The notes under the pieces: generated by a model
The model's input: only the letters and a program-made list of their open reading frames with translations
Told to the model about the DNA's origin: nothing
The model's database searches: none
Origin: Niebla homalea
Taxonomy: Eukaryota; Ascomycota; Lecanoromycetes; Lecanorales; Ramalinaceae
Direction of reading: 5' to 3'
DNA length: 64,000 nucleotides
Assembly (NCBI GenBank): GCA_019925105.1
Contig: JAHGAU010000003.1
Coordinates: 434,001-498,000, forward strand
In this document: positions 9,836 through 21,289 of the stretch, piece after piece
Layout of the letters: every line of letters starts with the position of its first letter
How positions within the stretch are numbered: the stretch's first letter is position 1
Translations under genes and position numbers: made by a program

Positions 9836-12800
9836 TCACGGACCCGAAATATCCCTCTTCCCTCTCAAAAACACTCTGTTAGTCCCACCCACCTTTCCTA
9901 ACCATCCAATCCCTTCTTCTCGATTACCAATACCTAAGCTCGACTTCCTTTTCTCCTTCTTGCCACCCCCATTCACATTAGCACTGCTCCCATTTTGCCG
10001 AGCCTTATCTACCATGCCCTCAACCCACGCCTGCTTCCCCGGGCTGATGTCCGCCTTCCTCAACCTCTCGGCCTTCAACCCCATCAACGAAGGGCTTTCA
10101 TTCCCCATAGTTTCAGTCCACGAACTGCGGCTCGACGGCCGACTGCTCGTCGTTGGCGATGCAGGGCGACTCTTCAATGCTGCTGTCGACGACCCGCCGG
10201 GTGTGCTGGCTGCCGGTGATGAGTTTGGCAGGCTCTGAAAATCAAAGTAGGGGTTGTCGGAAACGGAGCGCTTGCTGCTGCTGCGGTGTACTGCGTAATC
10301 GCGCAGGTACTCGCCGAGATCTGCCCATCCACCGCCGACGCGAACCATGACGCGCTCGCCGGCTTCGCCAACAAGGCGCACGTGGAGCTTCAGCGGGGCG
10401 GTGTCCTTGCCTGTTTGTTGGAGGTGGTAAATTCGGATTTCGGGCTCGTTGGTTCCGCGATGGGCAGGCCTGCTATCTGATTTCGGCGCAGGTTCAAGAG
10501 TCAGCGAAGGCGATTGACTAGATGTTTTGTTACGTAGGAGGTTCGGCGTAATGGAGCGCCGCAGTGGGGTCCTAGGGTCTGAAATTTTTCGGGGGCGGCT
10601 GGATGGTGGCGGCGGGGTTTTAGACCCGGTTGACTTGAGCCTGATGTCTGCTGGGATGTTCGTCAGGATCGTGCTAATGCGCGCCTCTAGCTGGTCGTTT
10701 GGTTTGGTCATTCTTGCGGAAGGCATACGATTCTGGACTGAAGGGTTCGCAGATCTCTGCCTCTGGACCTTGATTGGCAAGGTGCCGGCTGGAGCATCTG
10801 AGAATTCTTCAAAGCGACTGCGAACTTTTGCTGACGATGCAACAGCAATGGCGTGGTCTTGCTGCGGAACTTTCGGTGGCGAAGAGATCTCTTTGTGAAA
10901 TCTCTTGGCTGTTGAAGAGGGCGTTCTTTGATGCTTGGGCGATTCCACCGCAGCTGCAGGAGCCGTCCCTTTCAGGGGTTGGCTGACCGTTTCACTAGTC
11001 ACTGCATTGGCTATGTCGACTGCTGTACCGTTTGCCCTTGCACTTTCATCAGGCAATACTGAAGGTAGATTGGCAGCCACATGGTGTATTGGGGGTACTG
11101 GAGGCGGCATACCCGAGGTAGATGGCGAATAGCTGCCGCTACGGCGCACCAACAGCTTTCGGATATCCTGGTTCCCAATCTTTTCGAAGGACTGCATAGA
11201 CGCACTGCGGACCCTTGTATGGCTCATAGCAAGGACGGGAGCCTCGTCAGCTGCTGCGACGGTGTGCGGCTGCTGGGGCGGTGGTGAGTCTAGAGGCGAA
11301 CTTACCGATGGCTGTCGCGGTCGCAAGGCGGCTTTCAACATTGTTCGTTCCGGTGACTTGGGTAGCTTGAACTCGGTAGGCTCACTATTCCGATGTACCG
11401 ATGGAGACGTATTGCTCGATACCGAATTCCTTGCGGAAACCCTTGGCGTCATCACCTCGATTGGACCCCCCCCGAAAAAGGTCGCGACTGATGCGCTCAT
11501 AATCTCAGGACTAGATTTGTTTGAGAGCTCCTCTGAAGCCGCGGATTCAGAACCAGGGCTATGAGAAGCGGCAATCGAATCCGGATGTGAGACTTTGCTA
11601 TTGAGGGCAGAAGAAAAAGGAATCAACAAAGGGGAGGGTGAGGGTTTTGCCCTCTTTGCCAACTTGGAGTCATCTACATTTGTGTCCAAAATTGATCTGG
11701 ACCTGTCGTCCTCTCCAGACCCGCCCAATGTCAATGTTCCCGCAAGTTTCCTGACATCGCTTGACAGGGGGGTTAGTCCCAGCGGAAGTGCTTCATTCAC
11801 GCCTTCTTCATTTTCGTCTTGTTCTCGGGGCGAATTATCTTCAACCTTAAGAGGTGATTCTTCTCGGCTGGTCGATACGGGGCGCGACGGGTGATTGTTC
11901 ATGGTATCTGGAATTTGACGAGACTGGGGCGAGCCCTGAGATGTGTTTTCACACACCTGATTTTGAGCTTGAAATTCCGGCGGGGTTGCGAAAGACGACT
12001 CCATCTCATTACTGAAGACGAGATCCTGGGCTGCTACGACCCAATTACTGTACTCGGTCTCGAGATGGTCCATGTTGTCAGTCCACTTATTTGGCAAGGT
12101 ATCCCTACTACCTTCCAGCAGGTCTAACTTGGAGTCGAGCTTACGAGCCAGCTCGGAGATCTGATCCTGCAGCACAGCTTTCACTGCAATCAATGATCGT
12201 TGGGTGAAATCACGTCTTGGCCGATCGATAGCTGGATGGCCATGGCCAATAGCGAGCCAAGCGGATACCATAGACTCGTGACAGCTGTCTAGCTCTATCA
12301 GGAGGGATGGGATTTCCTCGAGGATCATCAATCGAACAGACCAGGTCTTCAAGAGGGCACTTAGGTAGGATAGAGTAGGCAGACTTTGCACAATAGTGGC
12401 TGTGATAATGGCAGCGAAATCATCCAGCTTCTTATAATTTGGTGGACCGGATCCTTGTACAATATGGGTCTCACGGACATGGTCCTTTAAGTCCTCCACT
12501 CCCAATGTTTCCATGTCGTCCTTGATTGTCTCTATACGGTCCATATATCGGTCGACACGGATGTCATTTGCCAAAGTCTCGAAAGGGCTCAGGGAGCCTG
12601 CCTTTTCGGTGTACCATGGCCAGGAGAGCAGCTCCTCGTACCACTCGTGAATCTTCTTTCCTGCAAGCGCCGCTCGAATACCCCAAGCTCTTTCGGATTC
12701 TGATGCGTTGGGGACGCTATTTTCCACAAAGGTTCGGTTTTCGTGTCTGACAGCATCAATGGCACTTGTAGCTACCAGTGCCTCCAATGTAGAAGCTGGT

Positions 12801-12940
12801 GAGAGATTGGCGAGGAGAGGGGTAACCTCATTTGCGGTGAAAAGTTGACGACGAGAGGGTGTTCTCGAAAAAGAGGGTGAGGATGAATCTTGTAGCTGCA
12901 GTTTGGACCTATCAGGCTTCAGCTTTTCCTCGTTGTTCAT
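9836..12940 (-). CDS. Kar9-like, GAR (GAS2)-domain microtubule-associated protein
   Basis: One uninterrupted exon of 1034 residues. Residues ~50-300 are helical and acidic (WYEELLSWPWY, LLKTWSVRLMILEEIPSLLIELDSC), like the N-terminal region of fungal Kar9/karyogamy proteins. The middle ~500 residues are Ser/Pro-rich and disordered. Near residues 840-890, VMVRVGGGWADLGEYLRDY matches the GAR module of GAS2-type proteins, which binds microtubules. Kar9 proteins link microtubule plus ends to actin transport to orient spindles and nuclei. I saw no clean SxIP EB1-binding motif. The family call rests on the GAR match plus general architecture, so Kar9 orthology is less certain than the domain. It is convergent with HUS1, 329 bp between stops. 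Confidence 0.7.
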   Translation of the reverse strand: MNNEEKLKPDRSKLQLQDSSSPSFSRTPSRRQLFTANEVTPLLANLSPASTLEALVATSAIDAVRHENRTFVENSVPNASESERAWGIRAALAGKKIHEWYEELLSWPWYTEKAGSLSPFETLANDIRVDRYMDRIETIKDDMETLGVEDLKDHVRETHIVQGSGPPNYKKLDDFAAIITATIVQSLPTLSYLSALLKTWSVRLMILEEIPSLLIELDSCHESMVSAWLAIGHGHPAIDRPRRDFTQRSLIAVKAVLQDQISELARKLDSKLDLLEGSRDTLPNKWTDNMDHLETEYSNWVVAAQDLVFSNEMESSFATPPEFQAQNQVCENTSQGSPQSRQIPDTMNNHPSRPVSTSREESPLKVEDNSPREQDENEEGVNEALPLGLTPLSSDVRKLAGTLTLGGSGEDDRSRSILDTNVDDSKLAKRAKPSPSPLLIPFSSALNSKVSHPDSIAASHSPGSESAASEELSNKSSPEIMSASVATFFGGGPIEVMTPRVSARNSVSSNTSPSVHRNSEPTEFKLPKSPERTMLKAALRPRQPSVSSPLDSPPPQQPHTVAAADEAPVLAMSHTRVRSASMQSFEKIGNQDIRKLLVRRSGSYSPSTSGMPPPVPPIHHVAANLPSVLPDESARANGTAVDIANAVTSETVSQPLKGTAPAAAVESPKHQRTPSSTAKRFHKEISSPPKVPQQDHAIAVASSAKVRSRFEEFSDAPAGTLPIKVQRQRSANPSVQNRMPSARMTKPNDQLEARISTILTNIPADIRLKSTGSKTPPPPSSRPRKISDPRTPLRRSITPNLLRNKTSSQSPSLTLEPAPKSDSRPAHRGTNEPEIRIYHLQQTGKDTAPLKLHVRLVGEAGERVMVRVGGGWADLGEYLRDYAVHRSSSKRSVSDNPYFDFQSLPNSSPAASTPGGSSTAALKSRPASPTTSSRPSSRSSWTETMGNESPSLMGLKAERLRKADISPGKQAWVEGMVDKARQNGSSANVNGGGKKEKRKSSLGIGNREEGIGWLGKVGGTNRVFLRGKRDISGP

Positions 12941-15175
12941 ATTGCAATTGTGAGTTCGGCCGTTCGTTCATATGGCAGATTATGGCATTGCGTAATCGTG
13001 CATCCACATGTTGCCGGTAGCTGCATAAAGCCACTCCTGGATTAAGTAGAACTAGCTTCAGGAACGCTGCAATGACGTGCCGTGCCTGAGCCAAGTGTCT
13101 GTGCGGACCCGTCAGGAGAACAAGGAGCAGCACGGAGAACAATGAATTGTTTGAAACAAAGAAGCAGCACGAAGAAGCTGAGAAAGGTGGACAGTTGTAA
13201 CGCTGCCACGCCGCGGAGACGCCACGCCGCCGCATTCCCCCCCCTTGTGTACCTATTCCTTACCTTAGGCGCTTTCCGTTTCGGGGGGGTTGAGCTGCTC
13301 TCTTTGGGCTAGCAAGTCCCGCCAAGGCGCAGCATCATCCCACCAACAACCATTGATACTCCGCACCTCGAATACTCTCATCTCCCACCGTCAGCAGTCT
13401 CATAAATAGAGCTGAGGCGTTTGTGACTTGTTCAGCATACTTATTACTCCCATTCCTGTCTGTGCCAAAGCCAGAATTTGAGGGTGGAGAAATGGTTCAC
13501 TGACCATTCTCGCTGGTTGAAAGGTACCGCCTGCAGAGCTGAAGCAGAGATATGTGCATTCACATCAAGCGGCAAAGGTACCTAAATCGAGTGTAATCAT
13601 GCGTTGTCATCGTTGTCGTTGATTGCGTTTCGGAAATGTTCGCAATCCATCATACTTGTTGTTTTCCACTGCTCCATTCACCTGTCTGTGGCATTTTCAA
13701 AGAAACCCACAATCGCAGAAACCCACCAGCAACCCACTTGACGTACACCAGAGTCAGTCGCGGAGTCGGTATCATTTCATGCGATCTAGGCCTGTCGAGA
13801 CACGAAACGCTTCTGAGACCTACTCATCCAAGGGAAATGCAGAGCTAAGATCACTTTACCAACTGGAAACCTTTTGAACAATGATCAATTTGGTTTAGAA
13901 TGTTATATCTTTGAGTAAATTGGCAGAGAAGCCTCTAGTAGTACATACTTACCACGCCACGAAATGAGGGTCAAGTAAGCAGGTAATGGTCTCGCATTCT
14001 TCGTCCATTGGCAATCATGGGCAATCATGGGCAATGTAGGAATACCAAATATTGACGAGCATCAGAAATGACTGACCTAATTGTCGAAAAACTGCTACCA
14101 ATCATGACTCGTTTGTGATATATTTAGTATTTCTCGCTTTGGAAAAACAAGATATCTACCTACTTTGTCATCGCAGTGACAACCTCACCCCTTATCACTC
14201 GGCCAATTCTTCATTTAACATGGATATTCCCTCGACCAACACCACTAACCCCCATCGACATCGCGACATCATTACAACATACTTCGGTACTACAACGTAT
14301 GGAGGTAGGTGGCAATCAGGCTTAATCATCGTCGACATTGCGCCTTATATCACAATGTCTTGGATGATAGGACAAGCATCTTGCGCAAGAGTTGATCATG
14401 CCGGCGAATGCGAGACTATCGGTCCATGTCACGTCAGGCTGTATCTAAATTCGGTGGCCTCTCGATGCTGGAGGGAACCTTGAAATGTTCTCTTCCTTTA
14501 CAGCTTGACTGCGACCATCCGTGGTCATTCACGCATTGGTTGAGATTCAAGACACTTACCTCGGGACTTTTCCAACCCCGCCTTTCTCGTGTCGGATCGC
14601 TTTGACACCATCCAAGTGACAGGCTGGACGATCTGCCGCTATCACAACCTTCAAAGCATTCTTCGCCAGCTGTTTTCTTACCTGATTACCACTTTCGGGC
14701 AAGGTCCATGTTCCACGACGCCACAAAAATACTACAACAGGCATGAAGGCCGTCGCTTAAACGTAAAATGCTTATTGCTGACCGCTTACTCTTCCCATTT
14801 GGTTCTTTGAGGCAAAAACTCAATGCCATAGGCCGGCCACCCATGACACACGCCTTCAACGAGTGGGTGTCCTCAGTGCTGGGAAAGGTTGGAAATTGCA
14901 AGAGGCATTATTGTGAATTCACCGTAGCAATTCTGATTGGGTAAATGACACCCCCGCCGCGCTCTATCCCTGCTTCTTGTTCTGGTGCTATCTTTCAATC
15001 AATTATCAAAATGATCATCTCAGTATTGTGATGAGGGGCTTCCATATCGCCGAGGTCAATCAAGAATTATTCTTCTATAACAGGCCTCAATCTCTTGCAC
15101 CAACGTCTGCTACTTGTCAATCTGCTTCAGAATATTCCAGGACTGCGTCTAATCCTCTCTTCTCGGAACATCATC
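12941..15175. other. Gene-free stretch upstream of the peroxygenase
   Basis: About 2.2 kb between the divergent starts of the GAR protein and the peroxygenase. The open frames are short and unrecognisable. The direct repeat GGCAATCATG occurs twice in tandem near 14010-14030. It should contain both promoters. Confidence 0.5.
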
Positions 15176-16552
15176 ATGAAGACCTCGTTGTGGCTTTGGA
15201 CTTGTCTTGCTGCCCACTATGCCTCCGCTTTCCCATCCCAGCTATCTGAAGCAATGCTTCGCGGCCGTAATGCCGACCCCGATCGACGGGCGGAGATGTT
15301 AGAACAGGCCAAACTCGAGGCTCGATGCCCCTTCTCAGAAGAGAAACGAGAAGCCGAGGCCGAGCCCGGGTGTCCCTTTGCAAAGGGTCAAGTTGCGAAG
15401 CGTCAAGCACCTGGTGTGACTCCCCCATTCGACGCAGCTCAGCAGTATGTCAGCAACACTGGCGAACATGCTTTTGTTGCCCCCTCTGGCGGCGACCAAC
15501 GTGGACCATGTCCTGGCTTAAATACCATGGCAAATCATGGCTACATGGCCCATAACGGCGTTGGATCAATGCAAGACTTCATTGACGGCACTCAAGCTGC
15601 CTTCGGAATGGGTGCCGACATTGCATCCGTCCTTGCCGTCTATGGCGCCATCTTCGACGGAGACCTGACATCGTATTCCATCGGAGGCCCCGTCAACGGT
15701 CTGCTGAACCTTGGCGGCCTCCTAGGCGCCCCTCAAGGCCTATCTGGCTCTCACAACAAATACGAGGGCGACGGCTCGCCAACCCGCGGTGATCTCTACC
15801 AGGTCGGCAATGACTACCTCCTACAACTCTCACAGTTCAAGGACCTCTACAACCTTGGCCAGCAGAACGGCGACTCCGTCGACCTCGACGTCCTCACAGA
15901 ATACCGCAACACCCGCTTCACCCAATCCATCAACAACAACCCTTACTTCTTCAATGCCCCCTTCTCCGGAGTCATCGCCCAGCCGGCGGCCTGGTCCTTC
16001 GTCTACCGCTTCATGGCCAACAAATCCGAGGAACACCCCGAGGGCCTCCTCACCGGTGACGTCTTGAAGTCGTTCTACTCCGTCACGGGGGACTCGCCGG
16101 ACGACTTCGTCTACACGCCCGGCCACGAGAAGATCCCGGATAACTGGTACAAGCGCAATCAGGTCGACTACTACACCATCCCCTACTTCGCCGCCGACCA
16201 GCTGAGCATGGCGCTCAAACACCCGCAGTTCCTCTCCGTGGGCGGCAACACCGGCACCACCAACTCCTTCGTCGGTCTGGACATTGAGAACCTGACCTCC
16301 GGGGTCTACAGCGCCGATGATCTGCTGAAGGGCAACAATGCGGTCTGCTTCGGCCTCGAGGCCAGCCTCGAGGAGGCGCCCGACATCTTGAGCGGCCTCT
16401 TCACGGATATCGAGCCCGCGCTGGATAAGCTGGGCACCGCCGTCAACCAGGCGACCGATGGCTTGGGTTGCGAGAAGTTGAATGCGATCAGCAAGGATCA
16501 GTTTGCCCAGTATCCGGGGTATACGAAATTGAGCACTCAGGGGACGTATTGA
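15176..16552 (+). CDS. Secreted heme-thiolate peroxidase (chloroperoxidase / unspecific peroxygenase family)
   Basis: Single exon, 458 residues. Residues 1-18 form a signal peptide ending ASA. A propeptide follows, with two CPF motifs (51-53, 66-68) and a Kex2-type KR at 75-76. Then comes RGPCPGLNTMANHGYM: Cys112 of the PCP motif is the thiolate ligand of heme. HNKYEGDGSPTR at ~193-204 gives the EGD motif (Glu197 region) that with PCP defines the family. These enzymes use hydrogen peroxide to oxygenate or halogenate organic substrates outside the cell; subfamily and substrate are not readable here. The start at 15176 is chosen over an in-frame Met 27 codons upstream because it puts the signal peptide at the N-terminus. 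The GC-rich third positions fit high expression. Confidence 0.88.
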   Translation: MKTSLWLWTCLAAHYASAFPSQLSEAMLRGRNADPDRRAEMLEQAKLEARCPFSEEKREAEAEPGCPFAKGQVAKRQAPGVTPPFDAAQQYVSNTGEHAFVAPSGGDQRGPCPGLNTMANHGYMAHNGVGSMQDFIDGTQAAFGMGADIASVLAVYGAIFDGDLTSYSIGGPVNGLLNLGGLLGAPQGLSGSHNKYEGDGSPTRGDLYQVGNDYLLQLSQFKDLYNLGQQNGDSVDLDVLTEYRNTRFTQSINNNPYFFNAPFSGVIAQPAAWSFVYRFMANKSEEHPEGLLTGDVLKSFYSVTGDSPDDFVYTPGHEKIPDNWYKRNQVDYYTIPYFAADQLSMALKHPQFLSVGGNTGTTNSFVGLDIENLTSGVYSADDLLKGNNAVCFGLEASLEEAPDILSGLFTDIEPALDKLGTAVNQATDGLGCEKLNAISKDQFAQYPGYTKLSTQGTY

Positions 16553-17116
16553 GGTGGTGGTGGTGGTGATTGATTCTGATGGTTGTGATCGGCCGCAGAC
16601 TGCGTTTTGTATCAAGGGGGAAAGTGCGGGGCATCTTGGATCAAAAGGTCTTCCAGAGAATGACTATGAAATTGTATGGGTAACAACCTTGACGGCCGCT
16701 AATGATATTGGAATTTGATCAGAGCTATGTATGTGGTATGCTAAATGAGAAAGTTTCTTTTCAATGTCAGGAGCAGGCTGCTTGTTCTTAAAGTAAGGAG
16801 TGCGTCCATTTTTAGTCGAATTTGGGACTGGAGAAGATTGGCCGAGCATGGATGGAGGCATAAGTATGAAGCTGGTGGACATGTTGCTGAGATGATATTC
16901 CTAAACTGCTCGATGCGCCATCTCCATGCTATCATATCCTTTATCATGATATTGGGGTATCATCGCCGGACTCCCCCGCTAAATGCATGTAACCTACTGT
17001 CATTGTAGGCGCCAGTCCTACGTCTCCAGTATCTCGTTCCAAACCCCATCGCTCTCGTCATCGTAAACGCCCAGTCGGATGTATGGCTGATAAGAGGGAA
17101 CACTCCTGGACAAGCC
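16553..17116. other. Convergent intergenic region
   Basis: This holds the 3' UTRs of the peroxygenase and the ASXH gene. No gene or repeat is seen. Confidence 0.5.
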
Positions 17117-19026
17117 TCACATCTTCCTCTTTTTGACTTGGCGTCCACTCCTGGTCATCTGCGCCGTTCCTGTGACTTCCTCCGAGTCGTCATCAGCGCT
17201 GTCATCGTCCGCGTCAGGACTTGCCCGCTTCACTCCTTTCTTGCTCGCCATCTCCCTCTCCCTCATCGGCGTCGTCGGCTTTTTATTCGTCGGCGTCACC
17301 TGCGTCTTCTTTGTCGGCGTTGTCGTTTCTTTGGCCGCCGCCGCCGCCGCCGCTGCTTCGGCCTTCTTTCTTGCCTTCGTCTCCGCCCCCTTCTGCTGCG
17401 CCGATTTCACACCACCGGCCGCTGTCGCCTTCCCTTTTCCCTTCCCCTTCGCAGCCTCGACCTGCTCCTTCGGCATCTTGACCATCCGGTTGCTCTTCCA
17501 CACAAAGTACTCCTCACGCATCTCGAACAGCGTGCCGAGGTCCTGCTCGTTCCGTTTCCCGCGCATCATCTTCCAGGAGTTGGCGCATCGGTGATCCTTG
17601 GGGTCAAGACGGCCGTCAATCTCGACGAAGCGACGTTCTAGATCGGTGAGGGAGGTGGTGGTATGGAGGAGAACGTCTTCAAGGGGGTGGGAGGGGGTGA
17701 TGGGGTGGTTGTCCACAGTGGAGGAGGGCGCGTCTTTGTCTTTGCTTTGGGGGTTAGGCGATGGGGTGGTATTTCGGTTGGAGGTGTCACTGGGCTGTTG
17801 GCTTGGTGGATGTTGCTCTGAGTTTGAAGCTTCGACATTGGGATCCCTAGTGATTCCACTTAGGGTGTCTGTAATACCACCTGCTGACCCTGAAACTTCT
17901 TTCTCAGCAATAGTGACGCCGTTGAGCTGGGACTTTACGATGTCATCTTCCGTATCTGTATGATCGGACGCGTCACGAGGACCGTTCTCACTGCTATTAG
18001 CCGATTCGGCTTGCTTGGGTGTTTCGGAAGTTCCATCGACCCTGTCTACAGACACCAAGCTATTCGGAGCTCCATTCTTTGGTACCGAGGCAGATTCATC
18101 TGCCTTCACTGCGTTTGAAGCACTATTATCCATACTTGGTTGTTTTTCGGGGTTAGATTTGGCCAGTTTCGATTGGGTTTTTGATTCATCATTTGGCTGG
18201 GAAACAATTGAAGCACCATCCGTTGCCGCCTTTGACTTGAGATCCTCGCGGTTGAGCTCCGAGGTGCTCGATGGCTCGACAACTTTCGCTGGTGTAGGCT
18301 TGGGGGTAGGCAGATGCCGGGCGAATCTTAATCGGCCAGGTGGGATGGCCATTGTCAAAGCGCCGCCTTCAATCTTCACGACCCTCGCATCTTTCTCGAC
18401 GAGAACCTTCTTGTCACCTACCTTGATAAGTCTTACATAGCTGAAGATGTCACCCACCCTGATGTAGCGTTGTTCGGCAAGCTCTTGGAGCTTGATCTGG
18501 GCAGCCTCGCCAGCCAGATCAGTCCATGGTGTCCTCTGCTTCTGACCCCAGAACTCTTCAAACTCTTCTTCCTTGAATTTATCAAAATCGCCACGCGCCC
18601 GTTCTTCCATTGCTTGGTGTGCCTGAGCTTGCCATTCAGGCTCGTAACGTCCTTCGCCCAGATCTTCCTGAAATTCCCTCACCCCTCGACGCCAGTCGAT
18701 GTTGTACTTGAAATACTCGATCGGTACTGAGTAGCCATCCTCATTATACGGAGCGTCTTCGGGCAGGCAGGTCTCCCGCGCCTCGTCCCAGTCTTCCTTG
18801 CTCCAATTCTCGTATGTCTTGGGATCGGCAAACTTAGCCTGGAGGTATAGATTAGAATGACTCAAGCAGGGGTGAGGTATGAACAGACGTGGATGTTTTC
18901 ATGCACAAGGTTCGACCTGTGATCTTCGGTAGACCAGATGGGATCTTCCTGCAGCTGTTTAAGTGTTGGTCGTTTGGCTGAAGACCCTCCAGCGGACTTC
19001 TTCGTGGGCCGTTTACGTGGCGCCAT
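17117..19026 (-). CDS. ASX-homology (ASXH/DEUBAD-like) domain nuclear protein
   Basis: Two exons, 19026-18889 and 18838-17117, joined by a 50-nt intron; 619 residues. The N-terminus is basic (MAPRKRPTKK), a likely nuclear signal. Residues ~45-160 contain VREFQEDLGEGRYEPEW, then EERARGDFDKFKEEEFEEFWGQKQ, typical of the fungal ASX homology domain. In animals that domain in Asx/ASXL activates the BAP1/Calypso deubiquitinase that removes ubiquitin from histone H2A; the fungal role is not established. A disordered, Ser/Thr/Pro-rich middle is followed by a Lys/Ala tail with an Ala run and a basic end (RSGRQVKKRKM). It is divergent from SEC22 over 351 bp. Confidence 0.75.
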
Positions 19027-19377
19027 ATCTTTGATACTTTTGGTCGTTGATGGCGGTTGCGGGCTTGTTGTAATGCATGTCTCCAAAGAAGTCCGCAAAA
19101 TCTCGAGATTACGAGGGATGTTTGATTCACTTTTACGGAATACGGAAATTCAGTGGCTGGTGACACTCCACCTCTCCGCCTCCGCATCGCGGGGCAACTT
19201 TAGCCGAAACCCCTGGATCGAGCTTCACAACTTCAAGCCTCGGAGCCTGCAACAGACAGCTCAACAATCCTTGATCAACAATCCCGTATCTGCTCCAAAC
19301 CGTACTTAGCTCGCGTTGAAACTGCATCGACCGGTTTTCAATAGCCTTGCTTTAACTCCTCGTCACGAACCTTCATA

Positions 19378-20175
19378 ATGGTCAAATCTACTCAGATTTG
19401 TAGGATAGATGGTAGGCCGCTCTCGCTCAAGCTACAATTCTTACTTACATAGCATAAGGCTTGATGCTTGCTGCTTCGGTCGATGACGAGACTGTGGGTC
19501 CTCCCCTCACCCTTTCTTGTTCTATATGCTGAACTTCCCAGACGGATGCCGAACTCTCTCAGCCAAAATCAAATGTCAAGATGATCGTCCGGAGGCTGAA
19601 TCGCAATTCGGAAGCTCGAGCAACGATAGAAGCCGAAAAGTACACTATCCAGTATGACGATTTACATCTATAGCTTGATCCGGCATCTGCTAAATTCAGC
19701 GCTTAGCTACCTCATTCAAGACCAAATATGCTTCATCACCATATGTGACCGCTCCTACCCGAGGAAGCTGGCTTTCACCTACCTGCAAGATCTGGCCACA
19801 GAGTTCACGACCACTTACTCGGCTCAGCAATATTTGTCGCCAACATGCCGGCCATATGCCTTTGTGGAGTTCGACACCTTCATTCAAAAGACCAAAAAGA
19901 CCTACCAAGACAGTCGAGCCTCGGCCAATCTGGACAAGCTGAACGACGAGTTGAAGGATGTGACGAAAGTCATGACGAAAAATATTGAGGACCTCTTGTA
20001 CCGCGGGGATAGTCTGGAAAGAATGGGAGACATGTCACAGCGCTTACGAGAAGACAGCAAGAAATACAAGCGGGCCGCTGTGAGGATCAATTGGGAGCTG
20101 CTTCTGAAACAGTATGGACCGTTTGGAGCTGTCGGTTTGATCATGATCATTCTTATTTGGTGGAGATTCTTCTGA
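19378..20175 (+). CDS. sec22: ER-Golgi R-SNARE Sec22
   Basis: Exons 19378-19411, 19459-19493, 19542-19651 and 19707-20175 join in frame to 215 residues. MVKSTQICRIDGLML opens the longin domain, and CDRSYPRKLAFTYL and YAFVEFDTFIQ continue it to about residue 120. The SNARE helix follows (NLDKLNDELKDVTKVM, then NIEDLLYRGDSLERM with the zero-layer Arg), and the chain ends in a C-terminal tail anchor (GLIMIILIWWRFF). Sec22 sits on COPII and COPI vesicles and pairs with Q-SNAREs in traffic between ER and Golgi. Length and intron layout fit filamentous-fungal Sec22. Confidence 0.96.
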
Positions 20176-20326
20176 GAAGATTAACGGTATGTATTAAGTT
20201 ATCACGCAATCGAATCAGCTTCTTTCCAATGATTTCAAGACACCTTGCCAGTTTCCCCTCTTTTTGTGACATCAGTTGACGTGCTTAGTCTCTTCAACGT
20301 GATCAATCCGATCATCGAGGATTTAC

Positions 20327-21289
20327 TCAAAGGACGCCAAGGTATCCTGGCAAGTCAGTCACGAAATTGGAGAAGCGGCGCTTCAGCGTGTTTCCCTCAG
20401 GCGATGCTCGACATAAGTCTGACCCTTCCTCCATAATTTCGTCGGCAATGCTTGCCTGACGACGCCTCTTAATTGAAGGACCCTGTCCTTCGAGACTCGG
20501 ATCGATATTGATCCCAAAATGCTCCAATCTTGAGCATTCGACCGAGCTTTGTTTGCTCGCCCGGTTTTTGACACCTGCCCAATCTTCCAGCACTGATTCT
20601 ACAGCGCTGATTTCAGCTTCACGCTCGACCACCTCGAGCTTTGCTCGTCTCGCGCGAAGTTTCGAACGGAGTTCCGTGAGCCGGACTCGATTGGTTGCGA
20701 CTTCCATTTGACTCGCGACTTTCAGATGCTCTGCGAGCTCGAGTTCCAACCCGTGCAAGTCTTCTTGTTCGTTCTGAAGGTCGTCTATCTTGATTAAGAT
20801 AGCATCGAAAAGAACGTTGTAGACATTCGCAGTATCTGAGGCTTCAGAGATGTCCGAGATTTGTTCCGTCAGCTTGCTCTCCAGGAGGGAAATGTTGATT
20901 CTGCTATTCATAACTTGCCTTTCGACAGCCTTCAAGTTGGCAATCGCCCCTTTTTGGCTCTCCATTGCGTCTTCCAGGTGGCCTTGCGCCTGTTGATGGG
21001 CCTTGTAAGCGGCATCAGCCTGGGCCCTTTGCTGTAATGAGCCTTTTCGCATGTCTTCACTGCGAACCGACAATGTTCTTCTGAAGGTCGGGTTTGGGGG
21101 AGGGGGCATTCGCTGGCTATCGGTGTATTGGACGTTGGGGACAGGATTGGTGTTGTGAGTATCGCCCGGTGCGTCCTGCGGTTCTTCAGCTGTATCATTG
21201 TTCTCTCCATGAGCGCCGTATGGCGTCGGCGCAGCCCACTCATCATCGAAGGGATTGCCTTGGTCTGTATACATCCTCGTGGTGTCCAT
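20327..21289 (-). CDS. Coiled-coil protein of unknown function
   Basis: The open frame goes on upstream to 21400, but the Met at 21289 (MDTTRMYTDQGNPFDDEW) gives a 320-residue protein with a polar N-terminus; the extra 37 residues look like leader. Residues ~85-235 are a continuous heptad-rich, Glu/Leu/Ala/Arg helix, very probably a coiled coil. The C-terminus holds a basic KRRRQ (possible nuclear signal) and a short RRFSNFVTDLPGYL tail. NPFDDEW near the N-terminus resembles NPF/DDE endocytic peptides, which is only a hint. It is convergent with SEC22 (151 bp between stops). No family recognised. Confidence 0.6.
   Translation of the reverse strand: MDTTRMYTDQGNPFDDEWAAPTPYGAHGENNDTAEEPQDAPGDTHNTNPVPNVQYTDSQRMPPPPNPTFRRTLSVRSEDMRKGSLQQRAQADAAYKAHQQAQGHLEDAMESQKGAIANLKAVERQVMNSRINISLLESKLTEQISDISEASDTANVYNVLFDAILIKIDDLQNEQEDLHGLELELAEHLKVASQMEVATNRVRLTELRSKLRARRAKLEVVEREAEISAVESVLEDWAGVKNRASKQSSVECSRLEHFGINIDPSLEGQGPSIKRRRQASIADEIMEEGSDLCRASPEGNTLKRRFSNFVTDLPGYLGVL

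Noticed and set aside
15095..15175. An upstream in-frame Met for the peroxygenase
   Set aside because: It would bury the signal peptide 27 residues inside the protein.
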